Made by a program: the position numbers and the translations under genes. From NCBI GenBank assembly GCA_013397845.1, contig VZTG01009080.1:62001-126000 (forward strand): a DNA stretch of 64,000 nucleotides. Direction: 5' to 3'. Positions 49,521 to 62,027 of the stretch are shown here, piece by piece. The notes under the pieces were generated by a model. That model did no database searches, was not told the origin of the DNA, and saw only the letters and a program-made list of their open reading frames with translations. Source of the DNA: Melanocharis versteri. Lineage: Eukaryota > Chordata > Aves > Passeriformes > Melanocharitidae. How positions within the stretch are numbered: the first letter of the stretch is position 1; each line of letters starts with the position of its first letter.

Positions 49521-49530
49521 TTGTTGTTGT
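49460..49530. repeat. T homopolymer (60) with (GTT)n edge
   Basis: Sixty uninterrupted T bases (49460-49519) followed by GTTGTTGTTGT. No AATAAA precedes the tract on the minus strand and no element ends there recognisably, so a retrocopy tail is not supported. The exact length in the genome is doubtful because such runs are error-prone in sequencing. Confidence 0.9.
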
Positions 49531-51838
49531 CTTCAGTAGGTGCCGACGGTTAAATGCCTGAGTTGGCGCACAGAATTTTCATTGATGCCTCAAATTTTTA
49601 ACAGAGCACTGTTTGGAAAAATGATTGTTCTAGAATTATCTCAATAGGAATTCAGCAGTTATAGAATGCCTTTTTAGATTCTGTGTTTGGAGCAGTGAAG
49701 GGAAAAATAAAGGTGCACTTATTCTGTTCGCAATTATAAATCTGTTCTGGAGAGACAGGGATAATTTTGATTAGGCTTCATTCCACTCATGGCCTTCCTG
49801 TGAGGAGCAGGGCAAGGACATGATGGGAATGTGCTCATAGAAGGTGGGAACAAAAAGACTGAACTTTTGATTTGTGCATCCAATTCTCCTCAACTGGATA
49901 AATGTAGCCCTGCAGGAAGCATCAGAACAGGCCATATTTCAATTAGCTGCTCTGGTGAGAAGCTGGCAGAGACACCACTTCTGTGCTGGGGGGGAAGCAA
50001 TGCAGGGCTAAACTAGATCAGCTGTTACAAGTTGGGGGTTTTTGGTTTGTTTCCTTTTTGTTGCTTTTCCTGTGACTCACTGCTTTAACTAAAAGTGAGG
50101 GAGCTGTGCTGATCCCCATCAGCTGCAGCTGCGGCCAATACCAACCATCCCTTTTTTCTGCTTTTCTGAGGAGCTTGGGAGTGATCTTGAAAGCACAGAT
50201 CATTCATGTCAAGAAGAGTTTCTGAATGCTGCTGTAATACATTAAATAATACTTGGTTAGCGTGGAAAGATCTATAGTTAAAATTCTTGCAGTGTTTCAA
50301 TTATAATTCCTTTATTGTTTCAGTTGCTTATAAGTTCCTGAAATGCTCATGTCTCAAGCTGAAATTTTCCAGACTTGATCTTGGCCTGACAGTGACCTTT
50401 CTTCTCTTTTCTTCTTTGTTTCTCTTTTCTCTGTGGTATTAAATGAATATGGCTTGGGCATTTCATTTGTAATGAGAAGAAAGTAGCAGCAAAATACATT
50501 ATAGCTATTACATTAAAACTCTGAATAGCTCAGGCAGTGCAGCTGTTAAAAAAATGGTGAAAATCATCAAAAGTACTTCTTGAATCTTACCAGAATCTGT
50601 GAGAGTGGGCACCCAGATACTAGCTTTAGGTCTTGAACTTTCTTTTCTCTCCATTATGCACATTCATTACACTCCTTCATAATTATAACTTGCAGTTATT
50701 TTGCCTAATCAGTGATGAGCTGAATGAAGAATTAGTCCTTGGTGAAAGAGCAGATCTGTTTTTCACTGTTTGCCATGACCCTGGCGAGACAAGGCTCTGG
50801 AAATTCAGGCAAGTGCTGTGCAACAGGAGCCCTCTGGGGCATTCTTCCTGTCCCATACTACAGGTTGAAAATGCTCAAGTTTTCAGAAAACTCTTCTTCC
50901 AAGAAAATTGTTTGTTTAACACAAATTTTAAACAAACTTTTTGATCAGCTCTACTCAAGCTGTTGTCTGTAGTAGTTTAAATCAGAACCCACATGTCTTA
51001 GGGGATGGAATTTAAACCTGAGATGGAAATGGTGGAAATAAATTGTCAAGTGTTTTCCTTTAAATTAATGCTGATATCATGTCTGTTTATTAAATTATGT
51101 AAAGGCTGCTGGTGATGATGGTGATGTTGCTAAACAGCAAATTATGGGTTTTGACTCCTTGACTCATAATATGAAAAGAAAAGCCATGTGCTTGCATGTT
51201 GGCTTGGACACAGGCTCGCTTTGCCTTAAAGACTGTGGTTTTTGCCAAGGACAATCATTGTGAGTATGTCTAAAAAGAAATACAAGAAACTTCTCATTTC
51301 TAGAATTGGCTTCTCATGGTCTCTTGTGTTCCATGGGAAATATCCCTTCGTGTGCATTCATGAATCATCTCTGTTTCTGTTGCTGAATGATTCTCTGTTC
51401 CCAGGGATGCAGACAAGTGCCTCACTCTCAGAGCTGCAGGGCAGCAGCAGAGAGAGGGTGAGAACTGAACTGCCAGTAGACCTGGCAGAGGTTCCCTGTG
51501 CTGTCCTGTGCTCTAACTTAGGTTTTCAGTGAATTCCCTAACTCTGAACCTCCTGTGTGATATCACAACTCTCTGATCTTGTAGAGGACTGTAGAAACTT
51601 TGTTCATTTCTTATTATAACCCTACGTTGGTCACCTGCAAGCTCGTCCCTTGCAGGAGCTCAGGAGTGCTGTTTAGCCACTGCTTCAGCAGCATTAGGTA
51701 AAAGTAAGGTAAAAATAAAGTGTAAAGCTGCTAGGTAAAAGTAAGGTGCCCATGGCATAAACCCAGCTTTTCATGTTGCCAGAGACGACTTAGTCCTTGT
51801 TGGAGAATAGTACTATATGTACGGGTTTGGTTTTTTCT

Positions 51839-51842
<4 letters not shown>
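49531..51842. other. No gene recognised
   Basis: Unique sequence. A 16-base motif TAGGTAAAAGTAAGGT is present twice, at 51695-51710 and 51732-51747, a local duplication. No coding or repeat family was seen. Confidence 0.5.
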
Positions 51843-51871
<29 letters not shown>

Positions 51872-51872
51872 G

Positions 51873-51903
<31 letters not shown>

Positions 51904-51909
51904 TTTTTT
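51843..51909. repeat. T29 followed by GTTTT repeats
   Basis: A run of 29 T bases is followed by three GTTTT units, then GTTTTT units and a final T9. On the minus strand it reads as an A-rich tail with AAAAC units, but no transcript-like sequence with a poly(A) signal lies before it. Confidence 0.88.
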
Positions 51910-54900
51910 AGGATTTAAAGGTCTCAGAGTTTAAGGTTTGGTCAATAAGTACAAAAGTTCTATCACAACCACTTTCACCTTTAAAAGTTAATCAAAATGT
52001 ATCTTCTGCACCACTGTGTGAAACAACTATCTTAAAGTTGCATCGATCTGTCATAAAAAGCAGAGTCTAATATCAGAACTTTAAAGAAAACTGCTGTGTG
52101 TCTCTAGTTTATGTCTTCAGAATGGGAGGAATTGTTTTCTCTAAATCAGCCACCAGATTTTGGTCCAACCTACTGTTCTTTCTATGACAATCTTGTCAAG
52201 TGTACCGTCTTTCTAACCTATCCCTGAGTGAGTCACAACCTTAATAACTGTGTAAAGGACATCTGTCTGAAAAATCTGGGGGCTTGCTTTCCAGGGAAAA
52301 CCTTGGATTCTAAATTCTTCCAGGCATCTTAACGTGTGGCAGTTTATTAAAGTGGAACCCCTTGGGAGAGGGTACAGCAGTAAATTTCATATTCAGCAAT
52401 TAAAATACAGGCTTTCCTTAAAGCTGGCTTTAATTGTCCCAGTGAGGAAGAACAATGCATGCTTTGGTGTTGGCAGCAGGTAGTGAGAACCAGTGCGAGT
52501 GCTGTGGGTACATGACAGTCAATGTGCAAAAAGCTTTAGGTGAAATGAAGTAACACAACTTCCTTGAAAATGACAAACTTCTGTTTTTGTGGTGAGGATT
52601 TCCTTGTCATTTCAGTCTCGTTAAAGCTGCTGGTTTAGGTTTGCTCTCTTCTGTGTCATCTTTGGCCTTATACTTTCAGTTACACTCTTAAATGACAAAT
52701 TTTTGAAGAATAAAAATATATTTCTAATACAGGTATTAAAATGAAAACTCAGTTATTGGCAAATACAAAAATTTGTTGGTTTGACATTTTTGGCTCATCC
52801 TGTCTAAACCCTGCATTTGGATGGATGTGTTCTTTCAGGTGTTCAGCTAGGTGTTGGTTCTTTAGCCAGCTGTGGGATATTTAGAAGGGCTTTCTAATAG
52901 GAGCATGGAACTAATTTTATCATGTTGACTTTCTGTTCTGTGGTTTCTGTATTGCTTTTTCCCTTGTAATCTACACTTTAATTATAGTATAAGTATTCAG
53001 CGAGTCAGAATGGGCTCTGGTGTTTGAAACTTTAGTAACAAAAGTCTTTCTGTCGTGGGGTATTTAAAAACTGACCTTTAACCTGTTGAATCAAGTTAAA
53101 TGGGGAGTGATAGCCTTAACTCACTTTTTTTTTTCTTTCAGCTAATTTATTATTAAATAGTCTACAGCGATGAGTACTTTTGAAAAATTCAGTTTAACTC
53201 TTGAAATGCCAATCTGGAAATCAGCTTTGCTCTGTCACTTCCCCAGCCCCCATATCCCTTCTCTTATATTTGGACTCTATAAGCTAATGAAAGACAAACC
53301 AGATACATAATCCAGTAATGCAGTATAGGCAGAAAAAGCTCCCTGAAAGAGTTGAAGCAACTCCCACGCAGTAAATTCATGACTTGCTGAACACTGCTGC
53401 GGTTCTGCTGAAGGAGGGATCAGAATAGCTTTTTTTTTTTTTTTGGTGCCTGGATAATTGTGTGAATGTGCCCCATGTGCCTGACCTCCCTCCCCCACCT
53501 TCCCAGGGCCCTCAAAAGTAACCATAATCCTTACGCCTCCTGCTTCCTCTCCAGAAAAACACATCAGCTCTTAGCTTGGAAAACATCCTGCTTTGCAGAT
53601 GTGCTGTGTTCCAGCGAGGATGGCCCTATTTTGGGCTCTGAGCTCCTCAGATCAGCCCTCTTGGAAATTATTAATTCTGGTTACATTGCTGCTCTGCATA
53701 CAGTCAGGGCGGTCTCTTTTCTTATTTCGGGGACCACTGCAGGAGGGCTGTGTTGCACATCATATATCACTGGTTTTGGTCTTTGGGTGCCTGTGGTGAC
53801 TCATAGGTTTAGTTTGTAGTCAACTGAAAATTCAACTTGAAAGTTTAAATTTTTTTTAGAATGTTTACAATTCAAAGTTTTAAATTTTTTTGTAAGTTGC
53901 AGTCAGCATGTAGACTCCCCTAGTAGGGAGAAGTTAAGCTGAGGCGGAAATACTCATATTTTACGTGGTACCATATATTTTACATGTATGGAGCAGGCTG
54001 AATGGAAAAGCTGAGCCTCTGCTGTGTGTCCCAGCACTGATCAGTGCTGCATTTGCCTGAGAAAATGTTCGGTGTGTCTGTGAAAAGTAACAATGTGTCT
54101 GTGACTGTAAACTGAGAAAGGCAGCACAGGGTTGTCTGGTCAGGAAATCTTCAGGCACAGTCACCAGTGAGGTGGCAGATCTAAGGAAACTGGCGGTCTG
54201 GAAACCAAGAAGTAGGAATTTAGGCATGGTCAGAGAGGGGCTGAGCAGGAATATTGTCTCGTCAGCAGTCTAGCATTGCTGCCATCTGATGGAAATGGTG
54301 CATGCTCGATTCAAGCCAGCACCAATCCTTTCTTTTCTCGCCCAGGACAGAAATATCAGCATGAGAGGCTTCCGTGTGCGAGTGAATTGCTCTGCTTGGA
54401 CCACCCCTGGGCAGGCAGACTCCAGTCAGTCGAATCTATGTTGGTGGCAGCTCTGAGTCTCTGCCATCTGTAGGTTCAGATATGCCGGAGATTAGGCCTG
54501 TTTCAAGCTGTCTCTTTTATGGCCATACCCTTCGTCTGATCCCAAACATTAAGAGATTAGGTTTCTTGAAATATCAGCAATTGTTGGGCCCCCTGGCTGG
54601 AGCAAACCACTTAGCCCACAGATGTGGGAAGGCTTGAATAGGTTTTCAGCATGAAAGAAATGTTGAGTTCCCAAGATGTATAATTTATACAGAGGAATAA
54701 TTTTTCACCTGCAGAGTGTTGTTAAATGCTGTTTTTTGTACTTTGGTCAAGGGCGTGCACTGATAAGCTGGGGGAACGAAATGTAGTGAAGGTAGGTGTT
54801 TCTTCTATGGAACGAATACAATAAAAATAGGAATATGCGTCACAGATGGAAAGTGCTGACTACTCAGAGCTTTCCAAATGCCTACTAGTTTAAAACTTTC

Positions 54901-54949
54901 ATCTTGTTTTCTTTGGGGACTGTATTGCAAGTTTTGAGCATTGTATGTT
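51910..54949. other. No gene recognised
   Basis: Unique sequence with a 15-base T tract at 53430-53444. Near 53835-53895 an imperfect duplication of an AGTTTAAATTTTTTT-type block occurs. No repeat family or gene was recognised. Confidence 0.5.
53430..53444. repeat. T homopolymer (15)
   Basis: An uninterrupted run of 15 T bases, followed by GGTGCC. Confidence 0.9.
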
Positions 54950-55270
54950 TCAAAGCAGAGCCTTTATCATAAGGAAAAGTTGAGTACTTTCTACCCCAAG
55001 ATCTATTAAAAATCCACAAATGGCGGGCAAAGCAGGGAGGCTTTGATTCACGTGATGTACTTCCTGAGGAAGAATCTGAAAATAAGCAAAAATGAGGTTT
55101 TGATGCTGTGGCAGTCTAGAATTTTGTGAAGCTTTGGAAAAGGTGTACAAAACATAGCATGCAAGCTTTTGTTTGTTCAAAGGGGACCACTGCCCAGCTC
55201 CACTGCTTTGTAATGGTAAACACTGAATTTCGGTGCAGATAAACACTGCCATCATAAAGAAGAAGGCCAT
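54950..55270 (-). other. Open frame with signal-peptide-like start, doubtful
   Basis: Seen: a 106-codon minus-strand frame begins MAFFFMMAVFICTEIQC, which has the hydrophobic core and small/polar end of a secretory signal peptide. Its ATG context is good (A at -3, G at +4). The remainder has no cysteine pattern, dibasic cleavage pairs or family motif that I recognise, and no promoter or splice evidence supports it. An upstream in-frame ATG would add 15 residues and hide the signal. Chance is the likelier explanation. Confidence 0.1.
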
Positions 55271-55682
55271 GCTCCAGGTCCCGTATCTAAAACTACTTCC
55301 AGGACATGGGTGCACAGGTCCTTCCAGCAGTGCAGGTCTCCTGGCACAGGGCTGGATACTTCCTTGGTTTTATGCTCCAAGCCAGGATCTAGACCTAGGT
55401 GTGCCTGAATTTCCACAGCAGGCATGTAGAGATTTTCCTGGTAAATCTTCGTGTGGGTCAAACGTGTGTGACTTGTTTATTAGGAAAATGTCTTGATAAT
55501 TTCAGACTTACTTTGAGTAGCTTTCATATTTTGGTTAACTCTCTTATTTCCCTGTTTAGACACTCTTACTGAAAAATCCCCCTAAAATGGCATAAACTGT
55601 TGTCTTTTTTGTAGTGGCCACTGTTCATAAGGAACACTGCAATATCTAGTCTGAGAACAATGATGCATTCTTCTGTTTGTTC

Positions 55683-55825
55683 ATGGAATCGCAGAATGGT
55701 TTGGGTTGGAAGGGACATGTAAAGATATCATTTAGTCCAGCTTCCCTGCCATGGACAGCATCATTTTTCACTGGATCAGGTTGCACAAAACCCTCTACAA
55801 CCTAAATTTGAACACTTTCATAGGA
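55683..55825 (-). mobile_element. CR1 LINE 3' end, antisense fragment
   Basis: Seen on the + strand: ATGGAATCGCAGAATGGTTTGGGTTGGAAGGGAC..., the reverse complement of the CR1 end 'GTCCCTTCCAACCCAAACCATTCTATGATTC'. It continues through a 'CCATGGACAGCATC' block to CAACCTAAATTTGAACACTTTC, the reverse complement of the CR1 'GAGTGTTCAAGGCCAGGTTGG' block. Only about 140 bases remain. It is the only copy here whose 3' end points to the minus strand. Subfamily as in the copy at 10080. Confidence 0.9.
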
Positions 55826-58348
55826 CAAAAACCAGATTGCATTCGGTCCTTTGCATATTCTCCGCATAAAGGAAATAATTTACACTATCACATACAGTTG
55901 TTTTGAATTTTACTGAAATGAAGAGCATATTTATTATGTAAATATTGGTAGAATGGACATGAACATTTTACATATTTAGCTTGTCTTATTTTTACCAGTC
56001 AACACACTAAGGCATATTTTCTCTTAGAAAAAGTTTTTGGCCAAGTTCTACTTTTTCAAATCCACAGATGTGTAAAAAAGAGTTCTGTCAATCTCTCTGT
56101 GATGAGTTAAAATTTTTGCTTATACAACTGAGTGGAGACTCTGACCCATAACTATCTAAAAAGTACACATTTTCTTCTTATTTAAAATAGCTCAAACTTT
56201 CAGAAATTGCTATTCTAAATGCACTTCATTTTTTTAAATATGAAAATCTCTCCACATAATTTACTTTAAGACAGCTGTGATTGCACTCTCCTGTTTGCAG
56301 CTGTTCCCATTTTCTTGAAATGCAGACTCATCGAAGCATTTGGTGTAGACATCGTTCGTTTAATTCAGGGGGTACTATTTCACTAATCTGTCAGCGTTAA
56401 CCATAGACAACGTGTAAGTACACACATACCTATAGACTGTGGTACACACATTTAGAAGTGACTTCATCATGTGGTTTGGTCTACAAAGCCAAGGAGGAGA
56501 ACAAGGCTGTTTTTGCAGGAAGATCTCACCAAACGCAATTATCTAAAACTCCAATTCCACTAACAGCTTGTAGCTGGCTGCCTGGGGAGGTAACTCAGCA
56601 GTTAAGCCAAGCAAAACAAGGAATGGATTGCTGCAGTTTACGTTTTTTTTGCTCTTGAAATTCCTCCTGTTTAACTTTACAAGTGGACTGGAAACCTTGA
56701 ACTTGCACTAGAAGGGGTGATCTCCAAAACTTGTTGTCTGACACAGATTCTTGAACTTAAGGAATAGGTTTTATTAAGCCTCTGAAATTCAACCCGTACA
56801 TTAGGAGGCTGGGATTCCCTGGGGATGCTGGTACAGGGCTATGCTGTAGGATCTGTGTTCTTGGCTGGAATGCCTTTTGTGTGTTTGCACAGGAGGGATG
56901 GGGATAATGGGGATACAAGGAATCTAACTCCAAACAAATCAGTCTTCTTTGAGAAGAAAAGTTTATTGAAGTTGGCTTTAACAAAGGTGCCATAGCAGGA
57001 GCGGTGCAGTGGCGTTTCAGCCTAACATGGAGCGTGATGCTGAGTAGCTTCTCTCACATCTGTAAGGTTGCTCTGGGCGTGCTGTGCTGCTGCAGCCAAG
57101 GTCAGCTGTGGGTCACGCTGGGGTGTGTCTGTGTACAGACGGTCTGTAGGAGTGTACAGCAGAAGCATCTGTGAGCTTTGCCGTTATCACATAATGATTT
57201 GAAATACCACTAGGCTTAAAAAAAAAGCACACACTTTCTCATAGCATTGGCTGTTCAAGTGTGTAATGGATATTTCTAACTGCAACAGGAAAGCATATAC
57301 AGTAATTAAAACACAGAGCAGAAAAATTAGTCAAATTTGGCACAAATGCCTGAGAAAGTGTCTGCTTTAGCTGTAGATATAAATGAAGCACCAGCCAAAA
57401 TTAGTTTCAAAGGCTTTAATTACATCTGTTTTAATTTAGCATGCAAAATGCAGGATATTATTTTTTAATATAAATTTAATTCATGGTTAATCTGCAGATT
57501 GCAATATCCTTCCAGTAGAAATGATGTACTTGGACTGTGATAACTGAAAACTTCCCTTTCAAGATATTTGGTTAGCCTGTCACAGGGCCTGCTGTCCAGA
57601 ACCACACATTCTCTGTGTATGTGCAGCTGCTGCTGGGGGATCATTTAACAAAAAAACCCAACACGCTTTTGGTTTTAATGTAACTGCATTATTATACAAT
57701 AAGCTGTTCATAGTGCAGATAGGTAAATCAGATGTCAAAATATAATATCATGTCCATGGTATTTTTTCTGAAGTGGACACAGTAGGCATGGAGAGTAGTA
57801 CTTCTCAAACTATTCCAGAGCTCGTTGCATATAAATGAGAAAAGTTACATGCTTGAGATAATCAAAGTTTTTTCACTAATTATCCTATTCCAGATGAGAA
57901 AGAGACCTTGTCTGTGTGTGAATAGTTAGTTCATGTATTCTGTACTGTTCAATGGCTGTGGGTGTCATGTGCCAGAAAAGAGTGAGTTCAAAATGCTTCT
58001 GATGAGAGTGTGCAGGTTCCAGGCAAGGGAGAGACTGGCAGTCATGCAAACCTTGCTGCTCATGGAAAGGATTTTAAGGGTGCCATTTAAAAAATTAGAG
58101 CTGCCACATAAATTAGCAGATTCTAACCATCTAGATCCAAAGGATTTGGGAAGATTATCTGAATGAATTTCAAACACAACTGGCCATTATATTGAAAGTA
58201 TTGTGAAACAAATAGTGACTTGAGCAAGACAAGCAGGAAGAAAAGGTCATCTGTTGTCCTCCCTGTCAAACAGACAGAGAGAGGGCAACCAAACATCAAA
58301 CTCAGTAAGCCTCAGTTTTTAGTCTACATGTAAACACATACACCAATT
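55826..58348. other. No gene recognised; possible conserved AT-rich element
   Basis: Unique sequence. The part around 57400-57500 combines TCAAAGG, TTTAATTACA and ATGCAAAAT motifs in repeat-free AT-rich sequence and may be a noncoding regulatory element. No coding evidence. Confidence 0.45.
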
Positions 58349-58757
58349 TTTTTCTAATATCTAACCTAAACCTCACCTGACACAACTTCAGGCCATTCCC
58401 TCAAGTCCTGTCACTGGGCACCACAGAGAAGAGATCAGTGTCTGCCCCTCCTCTTCCCTTCATGAGGAGCTTGCAGACTGATGAGGTCTCCCCACAGTCT
58501 CCTCTTCTCCAGGCTGAACAGACCAAGTGACCTCAGCCGCTCCTCACACGGCTTCCCCTCAAGGCCCTTCATCATCTTCACAGCCCTTGTTTGGACACTC
58601 TCTAATAGCTTTATATCTTATATTGTGACACCCAATGCTGCCCCGCAGCACTCAAAGGGAGGCTGCCCCAGTGCAGTGCAGAGCAGAGCAGGACAATCCC
58701 CTCCCTTGCCCAGCTGGCGATGCTGTGCCTGATGCCCCCCAGGACACGGGTGACCCT
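58349..58757 (-). mobile_element. CR1 LINE, inverted 5' segment of a twin-primed copy
   Basis: Read on the minus strand this segment runs in CR1 order from AGGAGGGTCACCCGTGTCC through GGCATCAGGCACAGCATCGC, GGGATTGTCCTGCTCTGC, ATAAAGCTATTAGAGAGTG and GTTCAGCCTGGAGAAGAGG. It ends at TTAGGTTAGATATTAGAAAA. It directly abuts the next feature, which carries the following part of the same element in the opposite orientation. Together they are one insertion. Confidence 0.9.
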
Positions 58758-58920
58758 CCTCAGGGAAGTGGTCACAGCACCAAGCCTGGCAGAGTTCAAG
58801 AAGTGTTTGGGCAACACTCTCAGGCACATGGTGTGACTCTTGGGATAGTGCTGTGCAGGGAGTTGGACTCAATGATCCTCGTGGGTCCCTTCCAACTCAC
58901 CATATTCTGTGATTCTGTGC
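58758..58920 (+). mobile_element. CR1 LINE, 3' segment of the twin-primed copy
   Basis: Starts CAGGGAAGTGGTCACAGCAC, continues GCCTGGCAGAGTTCAAG, GAGTTGGACTCAATGATCCT and TCCCTTCCAACTCACC, and ends in the tail ATTCTGTGATTCTGTG. Compared with the collinear copy at 4828-5310, about 40 bases of CR1 are lost between the 3' limit of the inverted segment and the start of this one. Same subfamily as that copy. Confidence 0.9.
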
Positions 58921-61900
58921 ATATTTGAATAAGAGAAACACGAATGAGAAACTGTTTATGTGGGTAACAGAATGATGGTTCTTGAATAGTTTAGTTACAT
59001 AGGTGTGGAAATTGGGCCAGAAAAACTGGAAAGCCTTATTTGGTCAAAATTATCACATTAATAGGAGGAGGGGATGGAACTTCATGAACTGTAACTTGAT
59101 TTTGGGGGAGTAACATATAATATTTTCTTGTGTAATCTTACTTAAAATATCAGTTTAATTGAATAGTTCGTGAAAGTTGTCACACTGAAATTGAAAACTG
59201 GCAAAGATAATAAGAAAAAGAAATCCTCTCAAACCCAGAAACAGATGGCAGTAACAACATATAAGGTTAGGGATTGATATCATAGGCAGTGTCCATCATA
59301 TTTGAATATAACTTAACATAGAGATGTAGCATGCAGATGAGTCGTGACAATCTCTGACCTCTCTTCTAATGAAGTTTGTATTTTCTCCGGCACACAAGGC
59401 TACTCAGCTCTCTACAAACAACTTCTCTTGCCGTGAGCAGGATCTGAGGCTATATGCTTTTAGCAGGGTATTGAGTCTTGTCAGAGGAGTGGCTGCACAA
59501 TTGGTTTCAGGATGCTCTCTCTGAGGAGGGGTGTGTCCGTTTTATATGTGGGCACATTAAAAGTATTACATTTTAAATGCCTTCTGAAAAACTCCTGCTC
59601 AATCAGTGACGTGGTACTGGAAATCTTTATTTTAAGAACTCTTCTCCACAAATAACAGGCTCGAGAAAGCTGAGTTTCTCATTTAATTACTTCAAATGAT
59701 TGCCATGCTAGGTGTTTAAGTATGTGAGAAAATACTCCAAAATTCAAGGAGACTTCTGGTAAAGTCCTGAGTATGGCAGTGGCAGTGCTGTCCTTGGATG
59801 CATCTTTTATCCCATGATGTACCTGTTCAAGTAGGAACAAACTGACAAGGATGAATTTTGTTGACTTCCACCTTCTCAGGATTTCAATAGCCACAGTATT
59901 TAATGTCACCGTGATAGCAGGCAATCATTGCTCTGCCGTGTCTTTAAAATCATCAGTCAAAATGTAGTCATGTTACCACTAGATATTGTCTTCCACAGTT
60001 GCCAAAACGCTTTTTACTCTTGTCTTTACCTGCGTGTAAGTGACACCAAACTTCTCTCTTGCGGTTCACAATGCCAAGAGGAGACTCTGCTCTGCAAAAC
60101 AGAGAAGATTCATTGGGTTTGCTGGCGGTTCTGTCCCTTGTTTTCTGGAGACACTTGGTCAAAATAGAGACCACTGACTGACTTTCTGTAGTTTGTTTAA
60201 TTGTGAAACCAAGGAAATGCTGGATGTGTGCTTCCATTTTTCTATTGTGTCTTGGGAACTTTGAGTTCGCTTAGATGATGGAGATTTAGAAATCTGGAGA
60301 TTGGGGAGATGCTATTTGTTAAAGACAGACAGTGACAGTAGAAAACATTGTAATAACTCTCTGTCTCTCAAACATATCTTTGACTTAGAGCTAGTTCCTA
60401 GGTCTAATGGCAAAACCCACCTGTCTTTTCTTACTCTAATGCCTACATTCTTAATAGGCTGCCTTACTGCAGCCCCTGGAAACTCAAAGCCACTGTAATA
60501 CTACTACAGCCTCAGGCAGGACCCTCAACAAGGCACAGATTAGAGAAGAGAATATACCTACACAATAATTTTGAAGCCAGTTCCCTCCAAAAGCTAACAA
60601 ACAAAACCCATGTTATATTTGAAATTAATTAGAAAGAAATATTGCCCAGAGAGGACTCAAAGGAATTGTCAAATACCATTGAAAAACCTCCCAACAAAAC
60701 AAACACTCTTCCCAGATAAACATTCTGTAGTCAGTGCCCCCAGAAAAAAGGAAGAGATCAGAAGTTTTAAAGTACTAGGAGATGCATAAAGAAATAATCT
60801 GCAGCTAGATGTTTTGATTTCTGCCAATAAACTTTTAAGTGCTGTTTGCAAATACCCCAAGCCTTGGCTGTCTGGTATGCAGGGCATACCCCTGATTATA
60901 TGGGAAGGGGAGATGACCCTGTCCCATTTTTTTGGCCAAAGGTTCCTGAATTTTCAGTTGCCAAATACATCATGTCACTGGGTGATCTGCTAAACTTTTT
61001 TTCTGTAATAGCATACACTGTAAATTTTCTGCAACCTTGCCATTTAATAGCCTTAGAACTTAAAATGCCATCACAGAATTAAACAAAATGTCATAAGCAC
61101 TCCTCTTTCTTCTCCCTCCTTCCCCTGAAGCCTTGGAAGGGTGATCTGCCAGTGCTGTGAAAGTATGATGGAAAATGTGGGATAATCTGTTGCAATATTG
61201 AAGTATTTCCTATTAAATGCAACTCAAAGATCCTCAGGCTCAAAGGTTTCATCGCGATGTTGTGCTTTTACCTTGCTTTACCTATTGTTGCAGTATCACC
61301 TGCTGTACACGTAGCACAACACCACCTCCAAGATTTCTGAGTAAAGGCAAGTAACTTCACAATGGTTATCAGCTGTGTCTTATGGTTATACTTATGTTGA
61401 ATGTTCTGTGTGTTTATTTAAGAATCACAATCTCTTATCATAGTAATGGTATTATGGAAGAGTATGTTAGAATAAGCAAGCACCCAAGAACGGCTGAGGC
61501 AATCTTGCCTGAATTTTTCATTTCTCAATTATCAGTATATTCTGCTAGTGAGAAAGAAGTTGCTGCTGCTACCTAAACAGAGAATAGCTTGTTGATGTTA
61601 ATGATTTCTTAGAGCATAGACTATAAACAGAAAGAAATCTGAAATAGAAATCTTCTGACTGCATAATCCAAGAAATAACCAATGCGCAGTTACAATTACT
61701 GCTGGGGCTCCTATTTTAGGGCTCTTGTGGCTGTGGTGGTATGTTGTTATTTTGCCTTAGTACATTATTTTAGAGATGCTTATCCGCAGCTCTGCAAAAG
61801 GGGAAGGCTGCTTTATGTAAGCCAACACTGCTTCATTGTCCATTGCTCTTGCATGAATTCAGTCTTTGAATTTACCTCATTTCCTTTGTGTTTAATACCA

Positions 61901-62027
61901 CCAAATGCAATTGTGACAGGGTCGATCTCCAGTGTCAGGTACCTCTGTTGCTAGAGGAGGTAAAAAACTGAGGATTGCAGGATGTGAAGGAGCTTCTTCC
62001 TCACAAAACCTGCTTACCAGAAATACC
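58921..62027. other. No gene recognised
   Basis: About 3.1 kb of unique sequence. No domain, repeat family or convincing splice pair. Confidence 0.5.

Noticed and set aside
49329..49553. Frame encoding a polyphenylalanine run
   Set aside because: It is simply the T60 homopolymer translated.
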